A stretch of DNA of 64,000 nucleotides from Aquila chrysaetos chrysaetos (GCF_900496995.4 NC_044030.1:14753851-14817850), one strand, 5' to 3'. Shown: positions 7,656-20,900, counted from the first letter of the stretch. Notes: generated by a model not told the origin, from the letters alone. Program-made: numbers and translations.

Positions 7656-8087
7656 CAAATCGAAGAGAAGAGAATATTTCAGTTGGAAGGGACCTATCAA
7701 CAATCATCTAGTCCAACTGCCTAACCACTTCAGGGCTGACCAAAAGTTAAAACATGTTATTAGGGGCATTGTCCAAATGCCTCTTAAACACTGACAGGCT
7801 TGGGGCATCGAACACCTACCTAGGAAGCTTGTTCTAGTGTTTGACCACCCTCTCGGTAAACAAATGTTTCCTAATGTCCAGTCTAAACCTCCCCTGACAC
7901 AGCGTTGACCCATTCCCAGGCGTCCTGTCACAGGACCCTAGGAAGAAGAGCTCAACACCTCCCTCTCCCCTTCCCCTCCTCAGGAAGCTGCAGAGAGCAA
8001 TGAGGTCGCCCCTCAGCCTCCTTTTCTCCAAACCAGACAAACCCAGAGTCCTCAGCTGCTCCTCACAGGACATGCCTTCCAGACCTT

Positions 8088-8582
8088 TCACCATCTGTGT
8101 TCCCTCCTCTGGATGCATTTGAGTACCTTCACGTCCTTCTTAAATTGTGGGGCCCAGAACTGCACACAGTACTCAAGGTGAGGCCGCACCGACACTAAAT
8201 ACAGCGGGATAATCCCCTCTTTTGACCGGCTGGTTCTGCTGTGTTTGATGTGCCCCAGGATGGGGTTTGACCTCTTGGCTGCCAGGGCACACTGCTGACT
8301 CCTACCGAGCTTGCAGTCAACCAGCACCCCCAGATCCCTTTCTGCAGGGCTGCTCTCCAGCCACTCCTCTCCCAGTTTATACTTGTGTCTGGTGTTACTC
8401 CATCCCAGGTGCAGAATCCAGCATTTGGTCTTGTTAAACTTCCCACCATTGGTGATTGCGTGATGCTCCAACCTATCTACACCCCTCTGCAAGGCCTCTT
8501 GTCCCTCAAGAGAGTCAACAGCACCTCCCAGCTTGGCAATGTCAGCACACTTGCTAATGGTGCATTCAACTCCTGCAGCCAA
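8088..8582 (-). pseudogene. CR1 ORF2 remnant, RT C-terminal half
   Basis: A 164-residue frame with CR1 RT text: KTKCWILHLGW, AERDLGVLVDCKLG, QQCALAAKRSNPILGHIKHS, VRPHLEYCVQFWAPQFKKD. The catalytic FADD motif is replaced by CADI (SKCADIAKLGG), so the polymerase is dead. A one-base deletion then ends the frame at RREHRW; the sequence resumes in another frame (MVKGLEGMSCEEQLRTLG) and meets two TAG codons. All these lesions are also in the copy at 44.4-45.2 kb. Confidence 0.85.
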
Positions 8583-8820
8583 ATAATTGATAAAAATATT
8601 GAACAGAACCAGCCCTAGAATAGAGCCCTGAGGAACACCACTGGTGACCAGTCACCAGCCACATGTAACCCTATTCACTGTTACACTTTGAGCCCTGCTC
8701 TTCATCCAGTTCTTCACCCAACACACTGTGAACCTGTTCATCTCACAGTTTGACAACTTGTCCAGAAGGATACCATGAGGGATAGTATCAAAATCCTTAC
8801 TAAAATTCAGAAAAACCTTC

Positions 8821-9343
8821 TGTTAAGGATGCATGCACACTCAAATCCAACAAATGTTAAAGCTCAGATTTGTTCTTCATTAGAAAAGTTAGAACTCTGG
8901 TAACAGTAGTGAACTACAAGCTGAATAATGTAAGGGGAATTAGTACTACACAGCTGACTTAAGAATCCTCGAGATTTAAAAGTGATGACTCAAAATGCGC
9001 AAATCACTCACCTAAAAGCTGAGGGCTCTCTCCCTTGAGGAGTTACCACGGGTGGTGCCCCGACCCGAGGGGGAGTCCCCGACTGCAGACCCACTGCTCT
9101 GAGGAGGACTGACTCCAACATGTCCTCCATCGGGGCCCCATTTATATCCTTGTCGAATATGATCTGTGGTCATTTTAATCCCTATTGGACAAGAAGGTCA
9201 CCTCAGTGTACCTGGCATATCTAGATTGGCCAGTTCAAATTTCAACCTGAGGCCTCCAGGGTTTAGGTTTTTTTCCTCTTCTCCCTGCCTGGAGAAGTCT
9301 TGTTTCCTGCTGGGGGGTCGTGGGGGGAGAGTATACTGCCACA
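8821..9343 (-). mobile_element. Solo LTR nested in CR1 copy A
   Basis: A 523-bp TG...CA block that interrupts the CR1 RT frame between the LVDEGNAVD segment and the FLNFSKDFDT segment. It is flanked by ccttc (8816-8820) and cctgc (9344-9348), a 5-bp duplication with one mismatch. On the minus strand ATATAAAT near 9149-9142 could be its TATA box, which sets the suggested orientation. No internal retroviral genes remain, as expected after LTR-LTR recombination. Family unknown. Confidence 0.7.
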
Positions 9344-9879
9344 CCTGCATCAACAGCGTTCCCTTCATCCACGAGGTGGGTGACCTTATTGTTAAAGGAT
9401 ATCAAATTAGTTACACAGGACTTTCCCTTTGTGGAACCATGACGACTTTGCCTGATGATTGCATTGTTCTTTAAATGCCTTTCAACAGCACCCAGTATGA
9501 TCTTGTCCATAATTTCTCTGGGTACTGAGGTTAGACTAACATGTCTGCAGTCTCCTGGGTCTTCCCTCGTGCCCTTCTTGTAAATTAGAATAACGTTCAC
9601 CAGCTTCCAGTCAGTAGGGACCTCCCCAGACTCCCAAGACCTTTGATAGATGATTGAGAGGTGTCCTGCTGTAACATCCACTACCTCCTTCAGTGCTCTG
9701 GGATGAATCCCATGAGGCCCCATGGACTTATGAACATTCAGCCAATACAACTGGTCCTTTACAATTTCAGTGTCCACAAATGGAAAGTCACTGTTCCTGC
9801 AGTCATGGTCCTCCAAATCAAAAGACCAGGCAGCCCAAGGTCTATCGGTATTATTAAAGACTGAGGAAAAAAAATCCAT
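9344..9879 (-). pseudogene. CR1 ORF2 remnant, RT N-terminal part
   Basis: Frame with KSMGPHGIHPRALKEV, SWESGEVPTDWKLVNVI, GKSCVTNLISF and VTHLVDEG, the typical order of CR1 RT fingers upstream of motif A. It breaks off where the solo LTR entered. Downstream codons encode only a fragment of motif A on the other side. Confidence 0.85.
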
Positions 9880-10167
9880 TGAATCCTTCTATTTTGTCTT
9901 AATCTCTGTTTGTCAGGTAACCATCTTCAACAAGTATCAGTCCAATGTTTTCCTTGGGCTTCCTCTTGCTATTAACATACTTTTAAAAGCCTTTCTTGTT
10001 GTCTGATAGAACAGTGGCCAGTTTCAACGCTAGTTCAACTTTAGCCTTATGTGTCTTCACCTTGCATATGTGAACCATGGCTCTGTAATCTTCCTGCAAA
10101 GCCTGACATTGCTTCCAGAGGTCATCTGATTTCTTTTTTCTCTTGAGCTTCAGAAGGAGTTCCCTGT

Positions 10168-11180
10168 TCAGCCAAGCTGGTCTTCTGCCCCACTTGCTTG
10201 ATTTACGACACAGTTGAATTGCCTCTCCTGTGTTTTTAAAAGGGGGTTCTTAAAAACTGAGCAGCACTCATGGACTCCTAAGACCTCAAAGGCAGATTCG
10301 CAGGGTGTCCTGCTAAGTAGCTCCCTGAATAGCTTAAAGTTTGCTCTTTTGAAATCCAGGGTAGCAACTCTGCTGACATTTTTTCTCATTACAGAGAAAA
10401 TTTTAAACTTAACCTTTTCATGATCACTGTGGCCAAGACAGCCACCTACCATCACATCTTCTCTATGGCCATCAGAAGGCCTTCTCTATTCACAAACAGC
10501 AAGTCTAGGAGTGCATCTCTCCTAGTTGGTTCACTGAGTACTTGTGACAAGAAATTATCTTCAATAAAGTTCAGGAGTTTCCCAGACTTGTTCATCACAG
10601 CAGTATGGTATTCCCAGTTGATGTCTGGGAAGTTGAAAAATCCCATAAGGACAAGGGATACTGATCCAGAGATTTCTCCTAATTGACTATAGAATAACTC
10701 ATCAGTGCTGTCACCTTGTTTGAGCGAATGGTAGTTGATACTCACTATGACATCTGCTTTGTTTTCCATCTCCCTAATGCTCACCCAGAAGCTCTCAACC
10801 ACATCATCTCTAACTGTAAGGGCTGTACAGTCAACTCTCTCCCTTACACACAGTGTGACTCCTCCACCTCACCTGCCCTGCCTAGCCCTCCTGAACAGCC
10901 TGTAGCCTTCCATCCCAGCACTCCAGTCGTGAGACTCATTCCACCAAGTCTTGCTAATACCAATGATACAGCTGTGGGAATTGTCCAATGTTTCCAATTC
11001 ATCCTGTTTGGTTTTCATACTATATGTGGTGGTGTACAAGAATTTCAGATATGTTCCTAAGCCCTCAGTGTTCTCTCGAGGAGAGTAAATACCCCCATTA
11101 ACATTGCCACCCTCAGGTGATGCCATGCCAACCTGTGGCTTAACTTCAGCTGTCCTGATGGTATCCCCTTCCCCCATCAA
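10168..11180 (-). pseudogene. CR1 ORF2 remnant, endonuclease
   Basis: Three offset frames give pieces of an APE-type endonuclease: YTTTYSMKTKQDELE and IIGISKTWWNESHDWS, then VLMGFFNFPDINWEYH (the GDFN motif changed to GFFN), then GHSDHEKVKF with SDH kept. Frameshifts separate the pieces, so no nuclease can be made. Confidence 0.8.
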
Positions 11181-11285
11181 TTCGAGTTTAAAGCCCTCTC
11201 AATCAGTCCTGGCACCTTAGGAACAAAGAACTGTTTTCCCCATTGGGACAGGTGGATCCAATGAGGCCCCAGGGGGGCCTGAACT

Positions 11286-12285
11286 GGTTCATGTAATTCA
11301 TCATATTTTTTGTGTGTAGAAAGTTATTAAACCTAAGTTCAGAAAACTAAAAAAATGTTTCTACTGTCTGCACAAAACCTCCCAAAATATGTTTCTTAAA
11401 CTGCCACGACCTGAGACACTTTTTTTTTTTTCTGTATGAATTCTCATATACTACTGATGTACAGAAGAGTAATTAATCTTCTCCTGACTCTATAATTTAC
11501 CTTCTTTTCAAATCTTTCTTAAAGTCTGCCTTTGCTCTGCTGGTTACTAATCATAATAGGGGAAGAGAAGAGCTGGATAGGACACACTAGCAGTTAGTGG
11601 AAATCCATGTTATCATATTAAGAACAAAAGCTTATATTGGTAAGATTTGCCAAAAATTAAATGTCTCAGGATTTAATTTTGGGATGCTTACCTTGCCATG
11701 CTTTAAGGCACTTCTGTTTTCCACAAAAAGTCTCCTGAAAATAATTTGTCTTTGAAATAAATACTTTCTTTTTCTTTTTTTTTTTTTTTTTAAGAGACAC
11801 CCAAAATTCACTAATACTAGACCCGTGTCCATTCAGAGAACAGACCTCACTTATGGGTATCGATGTTTTCCCACACAGACATGTGGAATAGTAAGAGCAG
11901 GGGTGATTACATGTAGCAGAATATTTTCTGTGGAGAATTGTCCAAATGTAAAAAGTTTCTTACAGAAAAGGGGACATTTACAGAAAAATAAAATAGTACT
12001 CAAATATATAAAACATCCAAGTGCTGTTTAAAACTTTGTAAACCACAAAAGCAAATAAAGAAAATAAATAATTCTAATCTTGTAAAGTTGTTCTGAAACC
12101 TGAATGTTCAAACCCTTAAAAATTGTTTTAGATTAAACTTTTGTTTCTACTCTGTTACAAAAAAAATGCCATATGACACTAGTTCGAACCCTCTTCCATT
12201 TCAGATGTACATTGTTGTATGTTATTAATTTTTATTCTGTTTGCTGCTCTGTGAAAGACTGAAAGTCTTAATGTCTCAAACATTA
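11286..12285. other. Unique AT-rich DNA, no gene seen
   Basis: Contains T runs at about 11418-11430 and 11774-11791. No coding motif, LTR end or CR1 signature is recognised. Confidence 0.5.
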
Positions 12286-13177
12286 TGGTGGGGCAAGTGC
12301 TGCATAACAACAAACCCTGCATAACAACAAACCGCAGGTGAAGAAGCCAATCAGCACAGGACATCAGCAACAGGACGAGGAGGGCATGCTGAACCGGAGG
12401 ATGTGCAGTTCCCTGTTCTGATATGCTGAGCGGGGCAGCTCCCCATGTATGGCCAAAGATCAAACAATGGTCATGCCTGCAGGGAAGAGGAAGTTACTCC
12501 CCAAACGACCTCCAAGCCCACCGACCCATTTCCTGAAGGTTCTGAAAGCACAAACCATGCATAACACCTAATTAGCATAATGAGTTCAAGTGCCCGCCTG
12601 AAGGAGGCACAAAGAGATGATAAAAGGGCACGAATTGAAGCCCCATGGGTGTGTGTCCTCCAGAACTGGACCTCTAGGCTGGCTGGACCAATGCTGGACC
12701 CAGCACTGGTGAAATCTTTCTCTTTTCTCTTTTCTTTCTCTGTCTCTTTCTTTTTTTTCTGTAATCCCTACACTTCATCCTTTTAGACATAAACTGTTGA
12801 CCAAGTCTGGGACTAGGATTGGATTCAGCTGCCCCTGGGCTCCTCTCTGAGGAGTCTAGAAAGCAAGGGAGTCCGCTCTGAACCTCGTGACTCAATGGGA
12901 GGGATCTCCTTCTTCCCTGAATTGATGTATATGGTTACTATGGATTACACGGTTTTCTGAGGTAGTTTCATGCTAATTCCTGTTGTGAGAAACCCGGCCA
13001 TCTACTGTTACACCTTCCAACCCGGCCATCTACTGTTACACCTTCCAAGTTCAGGTTGCTTCTGCCATAAATAAAGTGTTCAACTGATGGTTTGGTGTTA
13101 TTTCCCCATAATTTAGCCTGAAGGAATTCCGAACTCACCATGACCCCTTCCTGGTCTGTCCAGCATGGGTTGTGACA
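12286..13177 (+). mobile_element. Probable solo LTR, edges uncertain
   Basis: Block unlike its AT-rich surroundings, starting near tggtggggcaagtgctgc and ending near gggttgtgaca. It has a 17-base direct repeat (ctgcataacaacaaacc, twice near 12299-12333), a 28-base direct repeat around cccggccatctactgttac (12990-13047), and AATAAA near 13070 followed by a GT-rich stretch, as in LTR R-U5 ends. I found no target duplication, so the edges are guesses. It could instead be part of another repeat. Confidence 0.45.
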
Positions 13178-13641
13178 CGCTCATGGGAGTGAAATTTATT
13201 GTGACTGAAAGGAGAAAAAAACTCACCTTATTTAGCATTCTGTACTTATATTGTCACACCCAAAACATAATTAAGATTTTATGCTCTTATGAGACTCTGC
13301 TGAGTTCAAAAGAGAAATAAGGCCTCAAGAATGGGCCAGTCCTTAGGATAGTTCTGTAGTGTTAAATATCCCATCTCATTTAGAAGTTTGAGAGGCAGTT
13401 GCTCTTTCTTACTTGGCTGGTGAGGTCTTAGAACATAATGTGTTCAGTAAACCATCCTGTTGATGTATTGTATGCACTGAGATTATACCCTAGCTCTGAC
13501 TTCCTCAAATATACTATATTAAGTGGTGCTTAATTGCACCCTCTCTTTTTCTAAATGAACAGACTCAAGGTGATTTGATGTCAGCATACTTTAATTCTCA
13601 CTGTGCTTGCTGGTACTAACAAAAACTGTCCAGAAACTTAA
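13178..13641. other. Unique DNA, no gene seen
   Basis: AT-rich, no recognisable element or reading frame. Confidence 0.5.
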
Positions 13642-13646
13642 CTGGT

Positions 13647-14238
13647 TGTCCTGGTTTCAGCTGGGATAGAGTTAATTGTCTTCCTAGTAGCTGGTACAGT
13701 GCTATGGTTTTGAGTTTCGTATGAGAAGAATGTTGGTAACACTGATGTTTTCAGTTGTTGCTAAGTAATGTTTAGACTAAAGTCAAGGATTTTTCAGCTT
13801 CTCATGCCCAGCTAGCAAGAAGGCTTGAGGGGCACAAGAAATTGGGAGCGAACACAGCCAGGATAGCTGACCCAAACTGGCCAATGGGGTATTCCATACC
13901 ATGTGATGTCACGTCTAGTATATAAACGGGGGGGAGTGGGGGCGGGGGATCACCGTTCGGGGACTAACTGGGTGTCGATGGGCGGCGGGTGGTGAGCAAT
14001 TGTACTGCAAATCATTTGTACATTCCAATCCTTTTATTATTACTGTTATCATTTTATTAGTGTTATCATTATCATTATTAGTTTCTTCTTTTCTGTTCTA
14101 TTAAACTGTTCTTATCTCAACCCACGAGTTTTACTTCTTTTCCTGATTTTCTCTCCCATCCCACTGCGGGGGGGGGGGGGGGGGAGTGAGTGAGGGGCTG
14201 CGTGGTGCTTAGTTGCTGGCTGGGGTTAAGCCACAACA
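13647..14238 (+). mobile_element. ERV-L-type solo LTR
   Basis: 592 bp beginning tgtcctggtttcagctggga and ending gggttaagccacaaca, a form very common in bird genomes as ERV-L-type LTRs. Flanks are ctggt (13642-13646) and ctgat (14239-14243), a 5-bp duplication with one mismatch. A ccaat box is near 13881, TATATAAA at 13919-13926, and an ATTAAA-type signal near 14099. A run of 17 G lies at about 14168-14184. A truncated relative is at 46682-47025. Confidence 0.88.
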
Positions 14239-14243
14239 CTGAT

Positions 14244-16185
14244 AAAAATAAAAATAAAAATCTAAGTATATATATATATATGCATATGAAAATTTTCCAA
14301 CATTTTTTAACAGTTCTCTGATTTATGTTTTTTTAGTGATGGTGACTAAGAAAAGCCACTTTATTATTTTAATGCTGCCTATTAACAATTAAGATAAATA
14401 TGAGAATTTTAAAAGTTTGCAGAAAACACTGAGGGTGCCAGGTATACTCTGCCAGTAAAAAGATTGCAGTACAGCTTGCCTTTTGCTGAGTGAGAGGCTC
14501 AGATTGAGTTATTCACTCTCTCCTTTGGCCTTTACCACTTTCCAGACATAAATGAACAAATTCCTAAAGGACTTGAACAGGGAAGAAATATAGAATATAC
14601 TAAAGCACAGAGTAATTGCTTCATTGGGCTTGACCCAAGAGGACACTCAGTGGTACATGGTACAGAATTTCAGCTGTGCGGAAGATAAATGAAATTACTG
14701 ATGAAGTAATGAGTAGTAGTTAACAAATGATTTTCAAAGGAAAACTTCAGTGAGGGAAGTGGGAGACAGCAAGAGAAATTGCATCTTCTGTCAGTAAGAA
14801 AACAACCCCAAACTCTGACAGAAGACACCTGGCCAACAGGGCGAAGCTCACCGTTGTAGCTCTTTGCATTGAAACTTGCCAGCAAGAGTGTAACTAAAAA
14901 AGAATCAGAGAAGCTGAATGGACACAGATCTAAATCAAGCAGCAGCAAACAGCTCAATCTCTCTGTGAGAATCAGTTGGCAAGTGCAGCTCTCCTTCCAC
15001 TCCCCTGGAAGGGGTTTGATAGTGGCCATATGCACCCATAACCTGGTGCACCAGCTACTCCATCTGAGACTTCCATTTCTCATTTTTCAAGCCTTTTTTT
15101 CATCTTCCTCCTTTACCAATAAAGACTCTTAAGGACGACTTGAAAAATAAATCACACATAGTGTTACTATTCCTCTGCTTTTACCTGCTTTTGAGAGTAA
15201 GGTCAGGACTTCTGGAATAAGAGATGTATCCTCCCGAATGAATACAGGTTTATACTACAGGGTGCTTCTCTGCTAGCTGCATGAATAATATCTTACAATA
15301 AACCAGACCAATAGACTGTCACATTTTTCATTATTTATTCATTACATTTTTATAGTGAAAATCTTCCACAGGTTGTCAACAAAGATCCAGCCTTCCACAT
15401 CATCCATCTCCCAGTGGGTCTGGTTAATCAACATCAGGAGCAGGCTTTTAAAGTCAAAACAAACCAGTGTATTATATTTCTAGAAGAAGCATCAGTCCTC
15501 TTTTAAAAAGCACTTCTGATAGAGGAACCAAAAATATCCTTCTTTTATCTTATCTTTTCATTGTAAAGGACAGAACAAATAAAAATTTTAAAAATGAACA
15601 TGTGAAGTAGGCCTGGTGGAAAAAATCAAGGCCAAGATTTTGCAAGTTTAATAACTTGTAATGATAGTTTTATGTCCCAGGAGTAAAAATCTCTCTCCAC
15701 TAAAGCTTTGTCCTTGAGTTTTTAATTTTTAGGTAGATTGAATGCATATACACATACAAAAACAGACATATCTTCACAAATGTTGTATTTGGCAATAATC
15801 TGCATATCCTAGATGTTTCTTAGGCAAAAAATTAGCAACATAAAAACATGGAAAACACAATACCTCAGGAAAACTCAATTGGACAGAAAAATTATTTCTG
15901 TTTTTGTGATTGATCACTACTTTTAAGTTAGAAAATTATGTGATCTTTCTGCAATCTCGTGTTCTCTTTTGACCTTATAAACATTTTCAGTGCCTGAAGA
16001 TGATGAACCGAACCACAGCTTCTGCTCACAAATGAGTCCTTGACTCCTTCAACTCCAGTACTAAATCTTTAGGCCACAGCTCTCCTGCTTAATGCTTTGA
16101 CTTGGTCTGGAAGTAAGCTGAATCTACTCTGAAAGAAGATTAGGAATTTTAGGGAAACAGTGGCAGCCATCACTAATTTAGAGTG
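14244..16185. other. Unique DNA, no gene seen
   Basis: AT-rich with a short TA run near 14267-14281. A 137-residue minus frame at 14670-15083 shows no family motif and an antisense frame overlaps it; I do not call it a gene. Confidence 0.5.
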
Positions 16186-17963
16186 GGGGATGTGAAGGCT
16201 GCAGACACCCTTGGCTGCAGTGGCCATGAGATGGTGGAATTCAGTATCCTGAGAGGAGGGAGCAGGGCAAAAAAGCAAGATCATAACCCTCGACTTCAGG
16301 GGAGCATACTTTGGCCTCTTCAGGGAGTCTGCTTGACAGAGTCCCATGGGATAAGTCCTTGGTGGGAAGAGGTGTCCAAGAAAGCTGGTTGATATTCAAG
16401 GATCACCTCTGCCAAGCTCAGGAAATATACATCCCAAAAGCAGGCTGTGGACACATATTTAGCTAACATGGGTCGCAAGAGCATTCCAGAGGCCTTTAGA
16501 AGACCTTGAACAGAATAAACAAGAAGACTAAAAAAGAAAGATGCCAATTAGAAGAACACAGGTGCGCATTCCACGATAAAGGGAACTTGGCACAAAGAAC
16601 CTCAGTTCGGCAGTTTATCTTGACCAATTAGACTGAGACAAGTTGTGCGTGTTTTAATTGGTATAACCAATTATGTCTTATGTTTATGCGCGTGTACAGA
16701 GTTAGTATAACCAATTATAGCTTATGTTTATGCACGTGTACAGTGTTGATATAACCAATCATATTTTATGCTTGTGCGCGTGTACAGTGACTTTGCAGAA
16801 TATGTGACTATAAGTATGTGTGTGTTTTAGCAATAAAGTGTCGTCTGTTGTCTGCTCTCAAGATTACAGGCGTCCGTCTACTTCAATCTCCTCAGCAGGT
16901 GATCAAGGTAAGGTGCCAGAAGGTCTGCATGGATGAAAACAAGCTCCTGGCAAAATTCAATCACAGAAAGAAGGTAGAAGCAGGGACAGGTAATCTGGGA
17001 GGAGTATAGAAACACTTTCAGCATTCAGAGCCATGGTTAGGAAAGCCAAGGCTTACCTGGAATTTAATGAAGGTTTCCAAAGTTAACAAGAAAGTCTTCT
17101 GTAACAGAAGCAAAAGTAAGATTAGGGAAAATGGGAGCCCAGTGCTGAATGGCCCTGGTGACACAACACACGGGAAAGGCTGAAGTACTGAACGGTTTCT
17201 TTGCCTCAGTCTTTACTAGTAAGACCAGTCTTCAGAAATCCCAGGCCCTGGAGACTAGAGGGAAAGTCTGGAGCAAGGAAAGCTTATCCTTGGTGGAAGA
17301 GGATCAGATTAGGGAATACTGAAGCAAACTGGACATAAAGAAATCCTGAAATGATGCACCCATGAGTGCTGAGGGAGATGGCTGAAGTCATTGCAAGGCC
17401 ACTCTCCATAAACTTTGAATAATCATGGAGACTGGGAGAGCTGCCTGAGAATTCGAGGAAAGCAAATGTCACTCTTGTCTTCAAGAAAGACAGGAAGGAG
17501 GACCCAGGGAACTACAGGCTAGTCAGCTTCACCTCAATCCCTGGGAAGGTGAGGAATCTACTAATCCTTGAAACCATTTCCAGGCACATGAAGGACAAGA
17601 AGGTGAGCAGGAGTAGTCAGCACGGCTTCACCAAGGGGAAGTCATGCTTGACTAACCTGTTATGATGACATGACTGTCTTCGTAGCTGAGGGGAGAACAG
17701 TGGCTATTGTATACCCTGACTTTTAGGAAGACTCTCGACACTGTCTCCCATAGCATTCTAAAAAACTTTTTTGCTGTGAGGTTGACTAAGCACAGCAACA
17801 GGTTGCCCAAAGGTGTTGTGGAGTCTCTGTCTTTGAAGATATTAAAAAACTCACTAGACATGGTCCTGGCCAACCTGTTCTAGGTGATCCTGCTTGAGCA
17901 GAGCCTTGAGCAAGATGACCTCCAGAGGTCCCTTCCAACCTCAGCCATTCTGTGATTCTGTAA
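16186..17963 (+). mobile_element. CR1 LINE, 5'-truncated, internally deleted
   Basis: Begins in the endonuclease end (SGHEMVEFSILRGGSRAK at about 16213-16266) and continues with the linker before RT and RT N-terminal text (a decayed form of the VFKKD, PGNYR and KIMEKI region near 17480-17570). It then jumps to the 3' UTR and ends with gaggtcccttccaacctcag plus attctgtgattctgta. Many stops break it. An LTR interrupts it at 16446-16894. Confidence 0.8.
16446..16894 (+). mobile_element. Solo LTR, ERVK/alpharetrovirus-like, in CR1
   Basis: 449 bp, TG...CA, flanked by gcaggc (16440-16445) and gcaggt (16895-16900), a 6-bp duplication with one mismatch as expected for ERVK/alpha-type integrases. 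AATAAA at 16832-16837 followed by a TG-rich tail sets the plus orientation. Upstream are three tandem 44-bp units, whose shared tataaccaat starts at 16662, 16706 and 16750, each with a cgtgtacag block, probably promoter/enhancer repeats in U3. CR1 sequence matches up on both sides. Confidence 0.75.
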
Positions 17964-17965
17964 CA

Positions 17966-20900
17966 CTTGCAGAAGCACCCAACAATGAAGGAGTCCCCCT
18001 AAATCTGAGAATGTGAAAAGCAATTTGCAGCATCCAGACCCAGATGGAAGTAATCTTACGTGTTCATGGAAAGAAAGTCGAAAAAAAGCCAAGATCTTGG
18101 AACTATTTTAAGGCTCCCTGTAACTCTCAGACAGCAAATGTACAAGCATCAACATTCAAAAACATCAAGAAAATCTTGTTATTAAAGAACTGAAATTGAC
18201 AGCAGCAATAGCAGTGAGAAAATAGAAGCACCACAAGGTTTAAAGTGCCATTTCAGTGATATTGAAGCTGATGGATGAGCTGACAGAATCAAGGAACACC
18301 AAACAAAGCAAAGGACATGAATCTCTGAAACACTTGTTTGAGATGGGATATAGGTCTCACTGAGCCTCATTTACACAGGTTTACCTTTTGGATGAAGACT
18401 AGTTTTGTGAGTTCATATGTCTGCACTGCATTTTGAAGGGCAACTGCTCTTCTTTGCCATCAAGCTTTAAGAATTTTTTTTTTTTTTCTTATTTCAGAGC
18501 TGAGACATAGAAGAAACCAGAATATAATATTGTTAAAATATTTAAATTTAAATGCATGGAACTTGACAATACTTGTCAGTAAAAATGAATGCCTCAAAAT
18601 CTGCAAGGTAAATGTTCATGACCCTTTACATTTATTTTAAAACATCCTTTTTTAATGATGATAAATGTAAACCAATACCATTCATCAGATGCAAAAGTTG
18701 GTTTTTAAAGTCAGCTGCGTGAGAGAAAAATTTGACTTGTTAGATCACCTTAAAAATGTGAAGGCCATCCAGGGTTTTCAGTGTATCTTCTAACGTTATC
18801 CACCATGGCCTCTCCCAGGCAATTGGAAAACCTGGTCTTGACCTGAAGTCCAACCTGTGTTTTACAAACAAGTCCTCTTTCCCTGCTCTCAGCTTGAACA
18901 ACCCTCCCCCGCCTCTCTCGCAATATTCAAAATACCAAATTCAACATAAGATATTTAAATATTTCACAAGAGGTATTGTATTGTATTGTGGCCACAGATC
19001 CATCTCAAATTTGCAGAGGCTTCAGGATAGCATGATGCCTAGAGTACTTTAAGAAATTGCAAGTGTCTGTATAGACTGTACAATGGGTGAGTATTCTCTC
19101 CTGTAATACTATTGTTTCAAGAAGCTCCAATTCTCTACCCAATGTGACAAACTATCCCAGAGTGATCACACTTAGCAGGAAACCAGTTCTATTAAGATTT
19201 GCTTGCCATACCCATATTATGTCACAGCTGCAGTCTCTGTAGCAGCCATCAGTGCTGAAAGTCTCAGAGATGTGAAACTGAAGTATATTTAATTGGCTTC
19301 TGAGCCATCATTTAAAGCATCAGGGAAAGAATTGTGTTTTCTACTCTACACAGAAGAAAATTAAAGCAGTCTGTAGTACATCTGCTCAAGCTGAGAAAAA
19401 AGAAATCTCTAACAAGTAATTGATCTGTTTCTGTCCTAATTCTGCTTCAGGACACCTAGCACGAAGGCAGGAGTTAAAACACAATATCCCACAAGTATCT
19501 GAAAACTGTCTATGGTGTCCTGCAGTCAACAGAGGTGGCAGATATATTAGTAGAAAGGGAATGACTATGCAGAAAACAGTGTTAGCATAGAACAGATTAT
19601 GATAATCTTTTTGCATGCTGGATAGTTACTACCAATTTTCTGGTTTCTAAATTGCCTTAGAGTGAACCTGAAAGTTATTGTACTTGCACAGATCCCAAGC
19701 ACTTAATCTGATTATCTGTTTTCTGTTTGTGCAACTTAAATATTTGCTTTTCAAAAATTGTTATCTTTACAGATAAGTGTGGGTTGTGAGTTTTTTCTTT
19801 CTTTTTTTTTTTTTTTTTCTTTTTTGGTTAAGGCTTGAGGACAAGCCTTGTTCTTCTTTACTATGACTTCCAGCCTATGAATTTATACATTTTTCTAAAC
19901 CTCAGACAACAAAAAGTCCTTGCTGTGAAAAGAAGGAGCTTAATTCAGAATACTGATCATGAAGTACAATGTATGTAAACAGTGAAATCTCTAAAAATCC
20001 TTTGGGGCCTCAATCTATTTATGTTCATTTATGACTACATGATTCTGATGGATGATGTTAAAAAAATGTTCATTTCTTGTCACTATTGTCAAAGGTCTTG
20101 GCTGACTAGTTAAACTACTGGGAATTATAAAGAAGCTCTGAAGGCTATTGCTCACTAGTTTCCATGTGAAAAGCTTGATGTGATTACCACCTTTTTGGTC
20201 TTCAATCTGTATATACATTAATAAAGACCATACTGTAGCAACAGATACTGGCCTAAATTTGAATTGAAACACTGAATTTTAAAATAGCTATGTAGCTTAC
20301 AGGACCTCTGAGGACTTGTCATTATACCTGGACAGCACTGGTCAGTTCTGCTTGCAGGTGAATGTCAACAAGGTCTGATGTGAAGGTGCAATGTGACAAA
20401 CCATTTTAAGAGATTTGACCATGTTCTAGAAACTACAGGACTTACAGGTCCTTCATATTTCAGATCTGTCTTGCTGCATGCTGACTGTGAATGCCAGCAG
20501 AATAAGTATGCCTGACAGTTTAAAAGGCTGTGGAGGTACCAATTATTTAACGTTAAAGGATACTACCTCATATGACTGTGCTGGAAGGCAAAATACCTCC
20601 TGAACTCCAGGACTGACCCATAAGCCAAAGAGACAACAGTGCTGGCAATACTACCACACCTTTTGTGGCGCAAAGTCCTCCAGTCCTAATGTGATATTAC
20701 AAACCTGCCCTAGCAGCGTTTCTGCCTCACTTTCTCTCTGAGGTGAGGTTATAGTCGGTCAGTCATCCAACAATTGCTGCAAGCAATTAAAGAACAAAGC
20801 TTCAATGGCAGAAACTGATCTTCCCTGAACGAGGATGATTTCCAGCTTGACCAGCCATACCTGAGCTGTGCAATGGCTTATAATGGTTGAATCACCATAG

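Larger units (their letters stand above)
7656..11285 (-). mobile_element. CR1 LINE, long but decayed (copy A)
   Basis: Read on the minus strand from about 11285: a trace of ORF1 end, endonuclease, reverse transcriptase, then the 3' UTR ending gataggtcccttccaactg, the usual avian CR1 end. ORF2 is broken by frameshifts and stops, and a solo LTR sits at 8821-9343. The last roughly 920 bases (7656-8581) are nearly identical to the inverted copy at 44367-45273. The 5' edge is approximate. Confidence 0.88.
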
